Of a stretch of 64,000 bases of DNA, positions 8,508-17,887 are shown in pieces (within the stretch, counting starts at the first letter, position 1; every line of letters begins with the position of its first letter). A model generated the notes under the pieces. That model had not been told where the DNA came from and did no database searches. It saw only the letters and a list, made by a program, of their open reading frames with translations. This DNA is from Clostridia bacterium (GTDB lineage: Bacteria > Bacillota > Clostridia > Oscillospirales > Acutalibacteraceae): assembly GCA_900768075.1 (NCBI GenBank), contig CAAGBN010000064.1, positions 13,297 to 77,296 of the forward strand, read 5' to 3'. The translations under genes and the position numbers were made by a program.

Positions 8508-10040
8508 ATGAAAATTTTAAAATCAGCACTCAGTCTTTTATTGGCACTCGTTATAGTGTTCTCTTGCTGCAGCGTGGCATTCGCTTATGAGAGTGAAGGA
8601 TATGCTATGGTATATCTTGCAGGCTTCGGCGACACAAACATCTATTATGAAGATGACCCCGAAAAGAAGCCTCTTTTCTATCCTCTTGACACAGACAGAG
8701 TTATCGGTAATCTCAAGAATATGGATGATTACATTATAAAATCAATCAAAAATCGTGAGCCTGACTTACTTTATACCTGCATTTACAACTATGTATGGGA
8801 TACCTTCGGTATGCTCAGAATGGAGCCCGACGGCACATCAGTTGACGGCGTTGTAGCTGCTCCCATCGAGCTCAACTATACAGGCAACAACAGATATGTT
8901 TTCAGCTATGACTGGCGTCTTGATCCTTTTGTAATTGCTGAGCAGCTTCATGACTATATCGCAAAAGTTAAGGCAGATGCTCCTTCAAAAGGTATGAAAT
9001 CAGACAAGGTTGAATTAGTTGCTTCAAGCTTCAGTGCAAATACAGCTCTTGCTTATCTCAAACTTTATGAAGACAGTCTCGATGATTTAGACTCAATCAT
9101 TTTCTGCGTACCCTCAATCGGCGGTATCAGTATGGTAAGTGAACTCTTCTCAGGTGAGCTCAATATAGGCCCTGACTCACTTAAAAACTTTATGTTAGGT
9201 ACAGAGGGTGTTGAATTCATCGGTGAGTTTATGGATCTTCTCGATGAAATGGGCCTTCTCAAGCCTCTTGTTGAAGCTATGCTTGTACCGACACTCAGAG
9301 CCGCTCTTTCAAGAGCTCTCACAGACCTCTTCCGTGACTTCGTATCAACAATCCCTGCAGTTTGGACTTGTGTAACAGACGAGTATTTCGAAAAAGCTAT
9401 GATACATATGTATGGCGAGGACTATGCAAGTCCTGATCAGCCTTATGCGGATCACATTGCAAGAGTTACAGATTTCCATTACAATATCAAGCTTAAGGCA
9501 AATGATATCATCGGTGCAACCAAAGAAAACAACCCGAATGCACATATGGCTGTAATTTGCAAATACGGTACTCCTGCACTGCCTGTAAGTAAGCACGAAA
9601 CTGTACTTACAGACGGCGTTGTAGCTATTGAGCTCTCATCCTTCGGTGCAACATGCGCTGACTTCTTCCAGAGCTTCCCCGAAGACTACAAGCAGCAGAA
9701 GCATCAGGAAATCAATATGATTTCTCCTGACAGACAGATTGATGCTTCAACTTGTCTTTTCCCATATCACACATGGTTTATCAAGGGCTTGTTCCATTCA
9801 CAGCAGCCTGAGGATTACCATCTTAAGGTTCTTCCCGCAATTGCTTACGGTGACCTTGATATTACATCAGATCCCGACTTCCCTCAGTATATGATACTTG
9901 ACAGTGAGGATGATCAGAAAATCAATCCTTATACTGAAGTAGAGCAAGAGGAGCAGACAATGCTTTACAAAATCTGGATGATTTTCAAGAAGATGGTACT
10001 TCTTCCCAAGACAATCTGGAATAAGCTTTTTGGCAGATAA
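8508..10040 (+). CDS. Secreted LCAT-like alpha/beta hydrolase, paralogue 1
   Basis: A 510-residue exported protein with a signal peptide (hydrophobic residues 8-26, ending VAFA) and a lecithin:cholesterol-acyltransferase-like alpha/beta-hydrolase fold. The conserved YDWRL segment precedes a nucleophile elbow VASSFSA in which S174 is the expected nucleophile, although both flanking glycines of GxSxG are replaced (A172 and S176). Candidate acid is in TDGVV and candidate histidine in TWFIKGLFH. The C-terminus carries a basic-hydrophobic helix (KMVLLPKTIWNKLFG) that may hold it on the membrane. It is followed by a clear terminator, then paralogue 2; a third copy is at 31153. Substrate is unknown; an acylester or lipid is the family-level guess. 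RBS GGAGGG is 8 bases upstream. Confidence 0.72.
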   Translation: MKILKSALSLLLALVIVFSCCSVAFAYESEGYAMVYLAGFGDTNIYYEDDPEKKPLFYPLDTDRVIGNLKNMDDYIIKSIKNREPDLLYTCIYNYVWDTFGMLRMEPDGTSVDGVVAAPIELNYTGNNRYVFSYDWRLDPFVIAEQLHDYIAKVKADAPSKGMKSDKVELVASSFSANTALAYLKLYEDSLDDLDSIIFCVPSIGGISMVSELFSGELNIGPDSLKNFMLGTEGVEFIGEFMDLLDEMGLLKPLVEAMLVPTLRAALSRALTDLFRDFVSTIPAVWTCVTDEYFEKAMIHMYGEDYASPDQPYADHIARVTDFHYNIKLKANDIIGATKENNPNAHMAVICKYGTPALPVSKHETVLTDGVVAIELSSFGATCADFFQSFPEDYKQQKHQEINMISPDRQIDASTCLFPYHTWFIKGLFHSQQPEDYHLKVLPAIAYGDLDITSDPDFPQYMILDSEDDQKINPYTEVEQEEQTMLYKIWMIFKKMVLLPKTIWNKLFGR

Positions 10041-10053
10041 TTTAATAAAATTT

Positions 10054-10084
10054 AGTCGACTGTTAAAAAAACAGTCGACTTTTT
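10054..10084 (+). terminator. Intrinsic terminator after LCAT-like paralogue 1
   Basis: Ten-base perfect stem AGTCGACTGT/ACAGTCGACT with a seven-base loop, followed by TTTTTG. Confidence 0.9.
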
Positions 10085-10212
10085 GTGTTATTTGGCACAT
10101 TTATGTCACGATTTAAAAACAGGGTTAATGATTTTTTTAATGTTATCCTATAAAAAACAGATATTTCAATGGTAATATTTTAAAGCAAAAAATAGCCTCA
10201 CGGAGGAACGTT

Positions 10213-11733
10213 ATGAGATTTTTAAAGTCAACACTCAGCTTTTGTTTAGCAATAATTATGATATTCACCTGTTTCAGCACAGCGTTGGCTGTAAATAACG
10301 AGGAATATGATCATCTGCCACAGGTTTTTGTGACAGGTATCGGGTCTGCTAAAATATATTATGAAGATGACCCTGATAAGACTTCACTTTTCTGGCCTGT
10401 TGACAGCGACAGATTAATAAAGAATCTCGGAAATATTGGTAAATATATGGGCAAGGCAGTTAAGAATAAAGATGCGACTGTTCTTCGTACTGTTGTTTAT
10501 AATTATCTTATGGACAGCTTTGGTATGCTTGCATTCAAGCCCGACGGTACAAGTATGGACGGTATAGCAGTAGAACCGACAGTGCTTTGTGAAGAGGAGC
10601 CAGGTAAGTTCACATTCTACTATGATTCAAGACAGGCTCCCACAACAATAGCACCTCAGCTTCACGATTATATTATGCTTGTTATGGAAACAACAGGCTC
10701 AGACAAAATTGAGCTTGTAGGCTCAAGCTACGGTGCAAATGCCGTTACAGCTTATATTTATCAGTACCCGCAGGATTACAAGTATATAGACTCGCTTCTC
10801 CTTTGTGTGCCGTCAATCGGAGGCATGAACTTCTTTGGTGAGCTTTTAAGCGGCAATTTCGATATCAGTCCTATAGGTCTTTGTGATTTCATTAATCAGA
10901 TGTCAGATATGGAAATTATTCCTGATTTCTTCTATCTTATGGAAGAGGCGGGAGTTCTTGAGGTTTTCCTTGATGCTATAGTGATACCTGCACTTCGTGA
11001 GTCTGTGTATGCAGCTGTTATTGATTTTGTACGCGACGCTATCGCTACAGTGCCTGCATTATGGGTGTGTGTCAACGATCAGTATTTTGAATCTGCAATG
11101 AAATATATTTACGGTGAAAACTACAAAGATCCTGACCATACATATGCAAAGCTCATTTCAGAGATGCACCATTTCCACTATGATATAGCCAATAAAGCTG
11201 CTGATATCTATCTTGAAGCAGAGAGACAAAGTGACCTTGAACTATCAATAATCACAAAGTTTGACAGAGCAGCCATCCCTCTTACATCGGGGCCCAATAC
11301 GATGGATGACGGTCTTGTTACTGTACCCGTTGCGAGCTTCGGAGCAACCTGCACAACTTACGGTGCTCAGCTTCCCGCTGACTACAAGCAGGCTAAATAC
11401 AGTGAATACAACTTTATGTCACCCGAATGGGATATTGATGCTTCCACCTGTGCTAAGCCTTTTACTACCTGGTTTATAAAGGGGCTCGGACACGCCAAGA
11501 AAAATGCAGACTATCAGAAATTTGCAGATGAAATTGTTTATAAGGATCTTACTGTTTTCTCGGATCCCAACAGACCTCAGTATCTTACGGTTTCAGAAAA
11601 TGATCCTGAAATGCTTGAGCCTCTTAAGGCTCCTCAGGAAAAGGAGACATTATATACCTGGTTATGGAATATAATCAGAACCATTGTGCTTTTACCCAAG
11701 ACAATCGTTGAAAAAATCACAGGCAGATTATAA
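10213..11733 (+). CDS. Secreted LCAT-like alpha/beta hydrolase, paralogue 2
   Basis: A 506-residue relative of the protein encoded at 8508, with the same signal peptide style (MRFLKSTLSFCLAIIMIF, cleavage likely after STALA), the shared IYYEDDPDK motif and the C-terminal VLLPKTIVEKITGR helix. Here the nucleophile elbow is canonical: G170-S-S172-Y-G174. Acid candidate lies in DDGLV, histidine in TWFIKGLGH. The LCAT YDWRL motif has become YDSRQ. Tandem arrangement after a terminator suggests gene duplication with independent expression. RBS ACGGAGGA is 6 bases upstream. Catalytic activity is more plausible here than in the other two copies. Confidence 0.74.
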   Translation: MRFLKSTLSFCLAIIMIFTCFSTALAVNNEEYDHLPQVFVTGIGSAKIYYEDDPDKTSLFWPVDSDRLIKNLGNIGKYMGKAVKNKDATVLRTVVYNYLMDSFGMLAFKPDGTSMDGIAVEPTVLCEEEPGKFTFYYDSRQAPTTIAPQLHDYIMLVMETTGSDKIELVGSSYGANAVTAYIYQYPQDYKYIDSLLLCVPSIGGMNFFGELLSGNFDISPIGLCDFINQMSDMEIIPDFFYLMEEAGVLEVFLDAIVIPALRESVYAAVIDFVRDAIATVPALWVCVNDQYFESAMKYIYGENYKDPDHTYAKLISEMHHFHYDIANKAADIYLEAERQSDLELSIITKFDRAAIPLTSGPNTMDDGLVTVPVASFGATCTTYGAQLPADYKQAKYSEYNFMSPEWDIDASTCAKPFTTWFIKGLGHAKKNADYQKFADEIVYKDLTVFSDPNRPQYLTVSENDPEMLEPLKAPQEKETLYTWLWNIIRTIVLLPKTIVEKITGRL

Positions 11734-11774
11734 TAAAAAATCAAACAGAACATATGATTTAAAGGAGAAAAAAT

Positions 11775-12023
11775 ATGAATATTGATGTATTAAGAAAAAG
11801 ACTCAACAAAATGGCAATCATTTGCTTAGTTATTGCAATAGTTGTATTTATTATTAACTATTTCGTGTTTCACTATGTAACCGATGCAGGTATTACACTT
11901 GAGTGGCAGCCTGAAGCAGGAAAGCCTTTCCTTGCTGATCTTGTAGGTCAGCTTGGCTTAAATATGTTGTTTGCTTCAATTATTTCGGCTCTCAGTGCAA
12001 AGATTATCTGCAAAAAAGACTGA
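11775..12023 (+). CDS. Small membrane protein of unknown function
   Basis: An 82-residue protein with a basic N-terminus (LRKRLNKM), a strong membrane helix at about residues 15-33 (IICLVIAIVVFIINYFVF), a polar extracytoplasmic loop, and a second weaker hydrophobic stretch near the C-terminus (LNMLFASIISALSAKIIC). AAAGGAG lies 8 bases upstream. It lies 41 bases after the second LCAT-like gene and before a terminator, so the two are probably co-transcribed. I do not recognise a family. Confidence 0.7.
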   Translation: MNIDVLRKRLNKMAIICLVIAIVVFIINYFVFHYVTDAGITLEWQPEAGKPFLADLVGQLGLNMLFASIISALSAKIICKKD

Positions 12024-12043
12024 TATATCAAGAAACTATCAAC

Positions 12044-12069
12044 AGCCACTCCTTGAGGGTGGCTCTTTT
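12044..12069 (+). terminator. Terminator after the 82-residue membrane protein
   Basis: AGCCAC paired with GTGGCT, loop of nine, followed by CTTTTG. Confidence 0.7.
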
Positions 12070-12111
12070 GTGTGATAAAAATTAAAAAATTGAAAATTGT
12101 AATTTATTCGG

Positions 12112-12140
12112 TTGACATAAGGCGAGGAAAGTTGTATCAT
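12112..12140 (+). promoter_or_regulatory. Strong promoter for the surface protein gene
   Basis: Consensus TTGACA, 17-base spacer, TATCAT, 64 bases before the start codon at 12205. Confidence 0.75.
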
Positions 12141-12204
12141 ATATGATGTATAATCACGAAATTATGTCTATATATAAATACACTTTGGAAAGGACGCAAT
12201 AAAG

Positions 12205-14028
12205 ATGAAAAAGCTTCTAATTTTAACTCTTACATTTCTTATGCTTATGTCCTTGTGCATATGTCCTGCATCTGCGCTCTCTGATAACAGTACCCTTGTT
12301 TCAGCAATGAAAATCAACCCCGGTAATGTGCGCTGGGATGAGCTTACATATAACTACGCTTGGCTTGATAATATGATTATCAGAGACGATGCTATGGCGG
12401 CGACTCAGGCTCATATAATTCCGAAGCCTACAGATTACCCCTACAGTACCACATATGAAAAGTTCATTCAGGAATCAGGCGATTACACACAGCTTATCAC
12501 TATTGATAAAGAGAGTGTGACCTCAGCTTATGATGAAGTTATCAATGTTATGTACTATCTCGTTGTGGCTATGGGCATGACAGATGATAACGATGTAATG
12601 ACTCGCTATCTTACAGAGCAGGGCATCAGACTTCCTGCAAATGCAACCGCAGACGAAATGGCTGAGATCGCAGTTGTTTACGCTGCAATCAAGTACGATG
12701 CTGTTTATGCACTTTACGGCAAGCGCGTTGACTTCCCTGCAGGTACTACTCTTGACGGTGCTATTGTTACAATTATGTCAGCACTTACAGGCACTATGGT
12801 ACCCTCAGGTGTAGATAATCTTTCAGGCTATGCAGTTTTCTGCACAAAAACATATGTAACTGCTTTTGAGGGGCTGCCTATAAGCACCAACCCCTCTGAG
12901 GACGAAATCTTCTATTGGGCTAAGGTTGTTGCCGCAGGTTCATCAGGTGACTATCAGGTACCCGTTGAGGTTTATTCAGAGACAACATCAGCTCAGAAGG
13001 AATATGTTGACTATGCTTATTATGCATCAGTTCTTTCAGATATCTACGATGTAAAAATCAATCCCATTAAGCTTGTTGTTGCTGTTCAGAGCGGTGATCA
13101 GCTGGCGGTGCAGAAGCTTATACTCAACACAATGCTCGACGAAAAGAAGGTCAGCTATTCAAAGGATATGAGCTGTAAGGAGCTTTTTGATCTTGCCTGT
13201 GAAAACGGTTGCTTCAATCTTGAAGAAGAGTTCTATACCGATGTTCTGAATTATGACATTGAAGTAGCTCAGGAATGTGAAAAGATTTGGTTTACACCGT
13301 TCCCTCTTTCAGGCTTGCTTGAGGGCGGCGACGATGACTATCTTACAATTACTCTTCAGGGTAATGTAGTAGCTGCATCCTCAACAACAGGTGTTGCTCT
13401 TAACCCCTCTCTCAACAGAGAAAAAGTAACTCTTGCAGTCAAGTACGATGCACCTGACCGTCAGAATACGGCAGTGTACGAATTCAACATTATAAAGAAT
13501 GCGGCTCTCAACGGTGAGCGTAATCCCGAAACTCAGAACGATATGGTTGCTGAGCTTGAGCAGTATGTAAATTCAATCGTACCCGTAGAAAATGCAACAG
13601 CTTCAACTATAATTGACGGTGTTTTCCAGAAGGTCGATGATTCACTTACAACAACTCAGGGCTCTGCACAGGTTGGCGAGGGCATACTCACTACCTACAA
13701 CGCTGCAACAACAGATGCCTATGTGGCAGGCACAACAGGCGAGGGCTTCAACTTCGATTATCTCGATGAGCTTCTTGAGGGCGTTTACGAGACTGATGCA
13801 TTCGGTAATATCGTAACAACTCAGGGTCTCGATTTCGAGCAGACAACCACAGAAAAGCAGTCCATTATTGATAAAACTGTTGAAACCGTAAAGGAAAATC
13901 CTGAGGTTGTTGTTGCTCCCACAGGTCTTATTGCAGTGGGTGCACTTGCAGGTTATCTTATGACTAAAAAGCATCGTGACAGCGACTCCTATTTAAAGGA
14001 CGAAGATGACGAATACAGCGAAGAATAA
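12205..14028 (+). CDS. Surface protein with C-terminal membrane anchor, unknown function
   Basis: A 607-residue exported protein. The signal peptide covers about residues 1-24 (LLILTLTFLMLMSLCICPASA). The N-terminal two-thirds is mixed and Tyr/Asp rich; a segment around residues 385-435 (LTITLQGNVVAAS ... VYEFNI) resembles cadherin-like beta-sandwich modules, but this is a weak impression. The tail has Thr/Glu-rich linker sequence, then a membrane helix (VVVAPTGLIAVGALAGYLM) and an acidic cytoplasmic end (KDEDDEYSEE). There is no LPxTG. It has its own consensus promoter and terminator, so it is monocistronic. The protein is probably displayed at the cell surface, role unknown. Confidence 0.7.
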   Translation: MKKLLILTLTFLMLMSLCICPASALSDNSTLVSAMKINPGNVRWDELTYNYAWLDNMIIRDDAMAATQAHIIPKPTDYPYSTTYEKFIQESGDYTQLITIDKESVTSAYDEVINVMYYLVVAMGMTDDNDVMTRYLTEQGIRLPANATADEMAEIAVVYAAIKYDAVYALYGKRVDFPAGTTLDGAIVTIMSALTGTMVPSGVDNLSGYAVFCTKTYVTAFEGLPISTNPSEDEIFYWAKVVAAGSSGDYQVPVEVYSETTSAQKEYVDYAYYASVLSDIYDVKINPIKLVVAVQSGDQLAVQKLILNTMLDEKKVSYSKDMSCKELFDLACENGCFNLEEEFYTDVLNYDIEVAQECEKIWFTPFPLSGLLEGGDDDYLTITLQGNVVAASSTTGVALNPSLNREKVTLAVKYDAPDRQNTAVYEFNIIKNAALNGERNPETQNDMVAELEQYVNSIVPVENATASTIIDGVFQKVDDSLTTTQGSAQVGEGILTTYNAATTDAYVAGTTGEGFNFDYLDELLEGVYETDAFGNIVTTQGLDFEQTTTEKQSIIDKTVETVKENPEVVVAPTGLIAVGALAGYLMTKKHRDSDSYLKDEDDEYSEE

Positions 14029-14044
14029 GCTATAAATTAACTGA

Positions 14045-14074
14045 ACATCTCCTCTGAAAAGGGGAGATGTTTTT
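14045..14074 (+). terminator. Terminator after surface protein
   Basis: ACATCTCC/GGAGATGT stem with a T-run. Together with the rny promoter and leader this explains the 311-base gap at 14029-14339. Confidence 0.85.
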
Positions 14075-14158
14075 GTATTATCTACAAGATATTTGGTATA
14101 TAAAATAATTTTTTATACAACTTATAGTAAAAATATATATATTTTATGCAGTTTTGTA

Positions 14159-14187
14159 TTGACATATCCCGGCTTTTGATTTAAAAT
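14159..14187 (+). promoter_or_regulatory. Promoter for rny
   Basis: TTGACA, 17-base spacer, TAAAAT. It implies a leader of about 145 bases before rny; I see no recognised riboswitch in that leader. Confidence 0.7.
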
Positions 14188-14339
14188 AACTAAGATAGTA
14201 TATTATTGCTATCATTTGAGTACTAATACTGTAATTCTTTTGATGACAAATTCGGACACGTATTTATTAACTTACAAGGAAACTTGTTTCTCAGTATTTA
14301 CCAATGAAGAATTTATAAAAAGAAGGAGGTGCTGCTACT

Positions 14340-15893
14340 TTGGATTGGACAATGACAATTATTATCGCCGCAGTTGCTGCAGTGGTTTCAGGCGTTATTT
14401 GTTTTATATTAGGTTCTGCTCACAGAAAAAAGACTGCTGAAGGTCTTATCGGCTCAGCTAATGAAGAAGCTACCCGTATTGTTAATCAGGCTGTTACAGA
14501 AGCTGAAACAAAGAAACGTGAAACTATTCTTGAAGCAAAGGACGAGATTCATAAATTAAGAACTGAAACTGAACGTGATCTTCGCGAAAGAAGAAATGAA
14601 GTTCAGAGACAGGAAAAAAGATTGATTCAGAAAGAAGAGTCTCTCGACAAAAAGGTCGAGGCTCTCGAGAAAAAAGAAGAAACTCTTGATACAAAAATCA
14701 AGCAGGCTGAAGTCCAACTTGCCGAAGCAGAAAGCATCAAAAGAAGCCAGTGTGAAATGCTTGAAAAAATAGCAGGCTATACAAAAGAGCAAGCCAAGGT
14801 TGATTTACTTAAATCACTTGAGGAAACTCTTAAAAGAGAAAAAGCAGTTAAGATTATGGAATACGAGCAGGAGATTCGTGATGAAAGCGAAAACCTTGCA
14901 AGAGAAATTATTACAACTGCAATTCAGCGCTGTGCAGCTGACCACACATCAGAGGTTACCGTCAGTGCTGTCGCTCTTCCCAATGACGAAATGAAAGGCC
15001 GTATCATCGGTCGTGAGGGCAGAAACATCAGAGCTCTCGAACAGATTACAGGTGTTGACCTTATTATCGACGATACACCTGAAGCAATCACTCTTTCATG
15101 CTTTGACCCCGTACGCCGTGAGGTTGCAAGACTTACTCTTGAAAAGCTCATCGCTGACGGCAGAATCCATCCCGCACTTATCGAGAAGATTCATGAAAAA
15201 GCTAAGAGAGAGGTTGATCAGACAATTAAGCAGACAGGTGAAAGAGCTGTTATTGATGCAGGTGTAAACGGCATCCACAATGAGCTTGTAAAACTCATCG
15301 GTCGTCTTAAATACCGTACCAGCTACGGTCAGAACATTCTCAACCATTCACTTGAGGTTTCTTATATTGCAGGTCTTATGGCTGCTGAACTCGGTGTGGA
15401 TGTTAAGCTTGCAAGACGTGCAGGTCTTCTCCACGATATCGGTAAGGCAGTTGACCGTCAGCAGGAAGGCTCACATATCGAACTCGGTGTTGAATACGCT
15501 AAGAAGTATAAGGAAAACGATATCGTTCTCAATGCTATCGAAGCTCACCACGGTGACGTAGAGCCCAAGAGCATCATCGCTTGTCTTGTTCAGGCTGCAG
15601 ATGCTATTTCAGCTGCAAGACCCGGTGCAAGAAGAGAAAATCTCGAAAATTACATCAAGCGTCTTAAGACTCTTGAAGAGCTTTCAGAATCATTCAAGGG
15701 CGTTGAAAAGGCATTTGCTATCCAGGCAGGCCGTGAGGTTCGTATTATTGTTAACCCCGAGGCTATCAGCGACGAAGAGATGACCCTTGTTGCAAGAAAC
15801 ATTGTTGAGAAAATCGAACAGGAGCTTGAGTATCCCGGTCAGATTAAGGTTAACCTTATCCGTGAAACAAGAGCAACAGATTTTGCAAAATAA
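14340..15893 (+). CDS. rny: Ribonuclease Y
   Basis: RNase Y is the membrane-bound endoribonuclease that starts mRNA decay in many Firmicutes. The 517-residue product has an N-terminal membrane helix (residues 5-24), a long charged coiled coil (about 30-190), a KH RNA-binding domain (GRIIGREGRNIRALEQ) and an HD phosphohydrolase domain with LLHDIGKAVD. The start is a TTG at 14340 with a perfect AGAAGGAGGT nine bases upstream. Full length for the family. Downstream, a terminator separates it from the pseudouridine synthase gene. Confidence 0.97.
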   Translation: MDWTMTIIIAAVAAVVSGVICFILGSAHRKKTAEGLIGSANEEATRIVNQAVTEAETKKRETILEAKDEIHKLRTETERDLRERRNEVQRQEKRLIQKEESLDKKVEALEKKEETLDTKIKQAEVQLAEAESIKRSQCEMLEKIAGYTKEQAKVDLLKSLEETLKREKAVKIMEYEQEIRDESENLAREIITTAIQRCAADHTSEVTVSAVALPNDEMKGRIIGREGRNIRALEQITGVDLIIDDTPEAITLSCFDPVRREVARLTLEKLIADGRIHPALIEKIHEKAKREVDQTIKQTGERAVIDAGVNGIHNELVKLIGRLKYRTSYGQNILNHSLEVSYIAGLMAAELGVDVKLARRAGLLHDIGKAVDRQQEGSHIELGVEYAKKYKENDIVLNAIEAHHGDVEPKSIIACLVQAADAISAARPGARRENLENYIKRLKTLEELSESFKGVEKAFAIQAGREVRIIVNPEAISDEEMTLVARNIVEKIEQELEYPGQIKVNLIRETRATDFAK

Positions 15894-15901
15894 TTTTAAA
15901 G

Positions 15902-15932
15902 GAGTTGTATCTTTGCGGTACAACTCTTTTTT
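15902..15932 (+). terminator. Terminator after rny
   Basis: GAGTTGTA/TACAACTC stem, nine-base loop, six T. The next ribosome site (AAAGGATG) starts directly after it, so some read-through into the next gene is likely. Confidence 0.85.
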
Positions 15933-15945
15933 AAAGGATGATATT

Positions 15946-16551
15946 ATGATACTATACAGCGACAGTGAAATAGTTGTCTGCATAAAGGAAAAGGGTGTGC
16001 TTTCTCAGCAGGGTAAGCCGGGTCAGAAGACAATGATTGATATTCTTTCAGCAGAGTACGGCTGTGAGATTTACCCTGTGCACCGACTTGATAAAGAGGT
16101 AAGCGGTGTTATGGTTTATGCCAAAACTGCTGAGGCTGCGGCAAACTTAAGCGCACAGGTAAGCGGTCGTGAAATGGAAAAGCACTATATAGCAACAACG
16201 CAAAAGGCTACTCTTGATGCTGAGGGTACAATGGAGGATTTGCTGTTTTTTGATAAGAGCAAAAACAAATCCTTTGTGGTGAAAAAAGAGCGCAGAGGTG
16301 TCAAAAAGGCTATACTTGAGTATAAGGAGATTTCCTCTGACAGCGAGTATACCAGATTTTATGTCAGACTTCTTACGGGCAGGACTCATCAGATAAGAGT
16401 ACAGTTTGCCTCGAGAAAGCATCCTCTTGTGGGCGACAGAAAGTACGGCTCAAGGCTTGACGGTGATATTGGACTCGTGTCATGCTTTATAGGCTTCAGA
16501 CATCCGAAAACAGGGGAGTGGCTTGAATTTCATCATCCGCAGTATAAATAA
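15946..16551 (+). CDS. RluA-family pseudouridine synthase (short)
   Basis: A 201-residue enzyme expected to isomerise uridine to pseudouridine in rRNA or tRNA. The RluA catalytic motif HRLDKEVSGVMVYAK contains the active Asp (about residue 48), and RLLTGRTHQIRVQFA and the final GFRHPKTGEW match motif III. There is no N-terminal S4 domain, so it is the RluA/TruC-like minimal form and the target site cannot be predicted. The ATG at 15946 is chosen over the longer frame from 15787 because it has AAAGGATG at the right distance and the longer frame runs through rny. Confidence 0.88.
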   Translation: MILYSDSEIVVCIKEKGVLSQQGKPGQKTMIDILSAEYGCEIYPVHRLDKEVSGVMVYAKTAEAAANLSAQVSGREMEKHYIATTQKATLDAEGTMEDLLFFDKSKNKSFVVKKERRGVKKAILEYKEISSDSEYTRFYVRLLTGRTHQIRVQFASRKHPLVGDRKYGSRLDGDIGLVSCFIGFRHPKTGEWLEFHHPQYK

Positions 16552-16563
16552 AGCTTCATTCAG

Positions 16564-16589
16564 GGCAGGTAATTTCACCTGCCTTTTTT
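16564..16589 (+). terminator. Terminator after the pseudouridine synthase gene
   Basis: GGCAGGT/ACCTGCC stem, six-base loop, six T. Confidence 0.9.
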
Positions 16590-16637
16590 ATATTTTTGCA
16601 GTAACTTTTGCTATAGTACCAGAGAAATTGCAGTTTT

Positions 16638-16650
16638 GTGCAACTTGCAC
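16638..16650. promoter_or_regulatory. Perfect palindrome upstream of the serC promoter
   Basis: GTGCAA-C-TTGCAC is a perfect 6-1-6 inverted repeat, centred about 61 bases upstream of the serC -35 box. It could be an operator; no regulator is identified. Confidence 0.35.
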
Positions 16651-16704
16651 GGAAGATTTCTATACTATTTAAGTAAATATATATCAATTTAGTGGGAAAT
16701 ACTA

Positions 16705-16733
16705 TTGACTTTAGCACTTTAACACTGTATAAT
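16705..16733 (+). promoter_or_regulatory. Promoter for serC-serA
   Basis: TTGACT, 17-base spacer, TATAAT, 56 bases before the serC start. Confidence 0.8.
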
Positions 16734-16789
16734 GGTAACATTCTTTTATTTTTTAGAATATACTATAATTATCCTATGAGGTGATTTTA

Positions 16790-17875
16790 ATGAAAAGAGT
16801 ATACAATTTTTCAGCAGGTCCTTCAATGCTTCCTATTTCAGTTCTTGAAAAGGCAGCAGGCGAAATGATGTGCTATGGCGACAGCGGTATGAGCGTAATG
16901 GAAATGAGCCACCGCAGCCCCGTTTATGATGAGATTATCAGGAGCGCTGAGGCTCTTCTTCGTGAGATTATGGAAATCCCCGATAACTATAAGGTGCTTT
17001 TCCTTCAGGGTGGTGCTTCAACTCAGTTTGCAGCTGTACCCCTTAACCTTATGAATAAGAACAAGAAGGCTGACTACATCCTTTCAGGTCAGTTCTCAAC
17101 TAAAGCTTATCAGGAAGCTCAGAAGTACGGTGATGTAGTTGCTGCTGCATCATCAAAGGCTGACAACTTCTCACGTATCCCCGAGACTACAAGAGAGTCA
17201 TTCAGACCCGATGCAGACTATGTACACATCTGCTATAACAATACAATCTACGGCACAAAGTTCGGATATATCCCCGACACAGGCGATATACCCCTTGTTG
17301 CTGATATGTCATCATGCATTATCTCAGAGCCCGTTGATGTAAGCAAGTTCGGTATGATTTATGCAGGTGCACAAAAGAATATGGCTCCCGCAGGTCTTAC
17401 AATCGTTATCGTGCGTGAAGATCTCATCGGTAATGCAAGACCCGAAACTCCTGCTATGCTTGACTATAAGCTTATGGCAGACAACGATTCAATGTACAAC
17501 ACACCTCCTTGCTACTGCATCTATGTTGCAAAGCTCGTTTACGAGTGGATCAAGGAGCTTGGCGGTCTTGCTGAGATGAAGAAGCTCAACGAAAAGAAGG
17601 CAGCTGTGCTTTACGATTATCTTGACTCACAGGACTACTATGTAGCTCCCACAGAAAAGGGTAGCCGTTCAATGATGAACGTTACATTTGTAACAGGTGA
17701 TGCTGACCTTGATAAGAAGTTCGCATCAGAGGCTGCTAAGGCAGGTCTCCAGAACCTTAAGGGTCACAGAAGCGTAGGCGGTATGAGAGCTTCAATTTAC
17801 AACGCTATGCCTTATGAGGGCGTTGTAGCTCTTGTAGAGTTTATGAAAGACTTTGCAGAAAAGAATCCCAAATAA
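16790..17875 (+). CDS. serC: Phosphoserine aminotransferase
   Basis: SerC makes 3-phosphoserine from 3-phosphohydroxypyruvate and glutamate, the second step of serine synthesis (PLP enzyme, cytoplasm). The 361-residue product begins RVYNFSAGPSMLP, the classic SerC N-terminus, and has FLQGGASTQFAAVPLN and the PLP-lysine segment IYAGAQKNMAPAG. The ATG at 16790 has GAGGTG 7 bases upstream; the in-frame GTG at 16781 lies inside that ribosome site. serA follows after 12 bases, so the two form an operon; no serB is visible here. Confidence 0.96.
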   Translation: MKRVYNFSAGPSMLPISVLEKAAGEMMCYGDSGMSVMEMSHRSPVYDEIIRSAEALLREIMEIPDNYKVLFLQGGASTQFAAVPLNLMNKNKKADYILSGQFSTKAYQEAQKYGDVVAAASSKADNFSRIPETTRESFRPDADYVHICYNNTIYGTKFGYIPDTGDIPLVADMSSCIISEPVDVSKFGMIYAGAQKNMAPAGLTIVIVREDLIGNARPETPAMLDYKLMADNDSMYNTPPCYCIYVAKLVYEWIKELGGLAEMKKLNEKKAAVLYDYLDSQDYYVAPTEKGSRSMMNVTFVTGDADLDKKFASEAAKAGLQNLKGHRSVGGMRASIYNAMPYEGVVALVEFMKDFAEKNPK

Positions 17876-17887
17876 GAGGTGTCCCCG

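Noticed and set aside
14216..14440. Small gene in the rny leader
   Set aside because: The frame starts at a TTG without a ribosome site and runs into rny in another frame.
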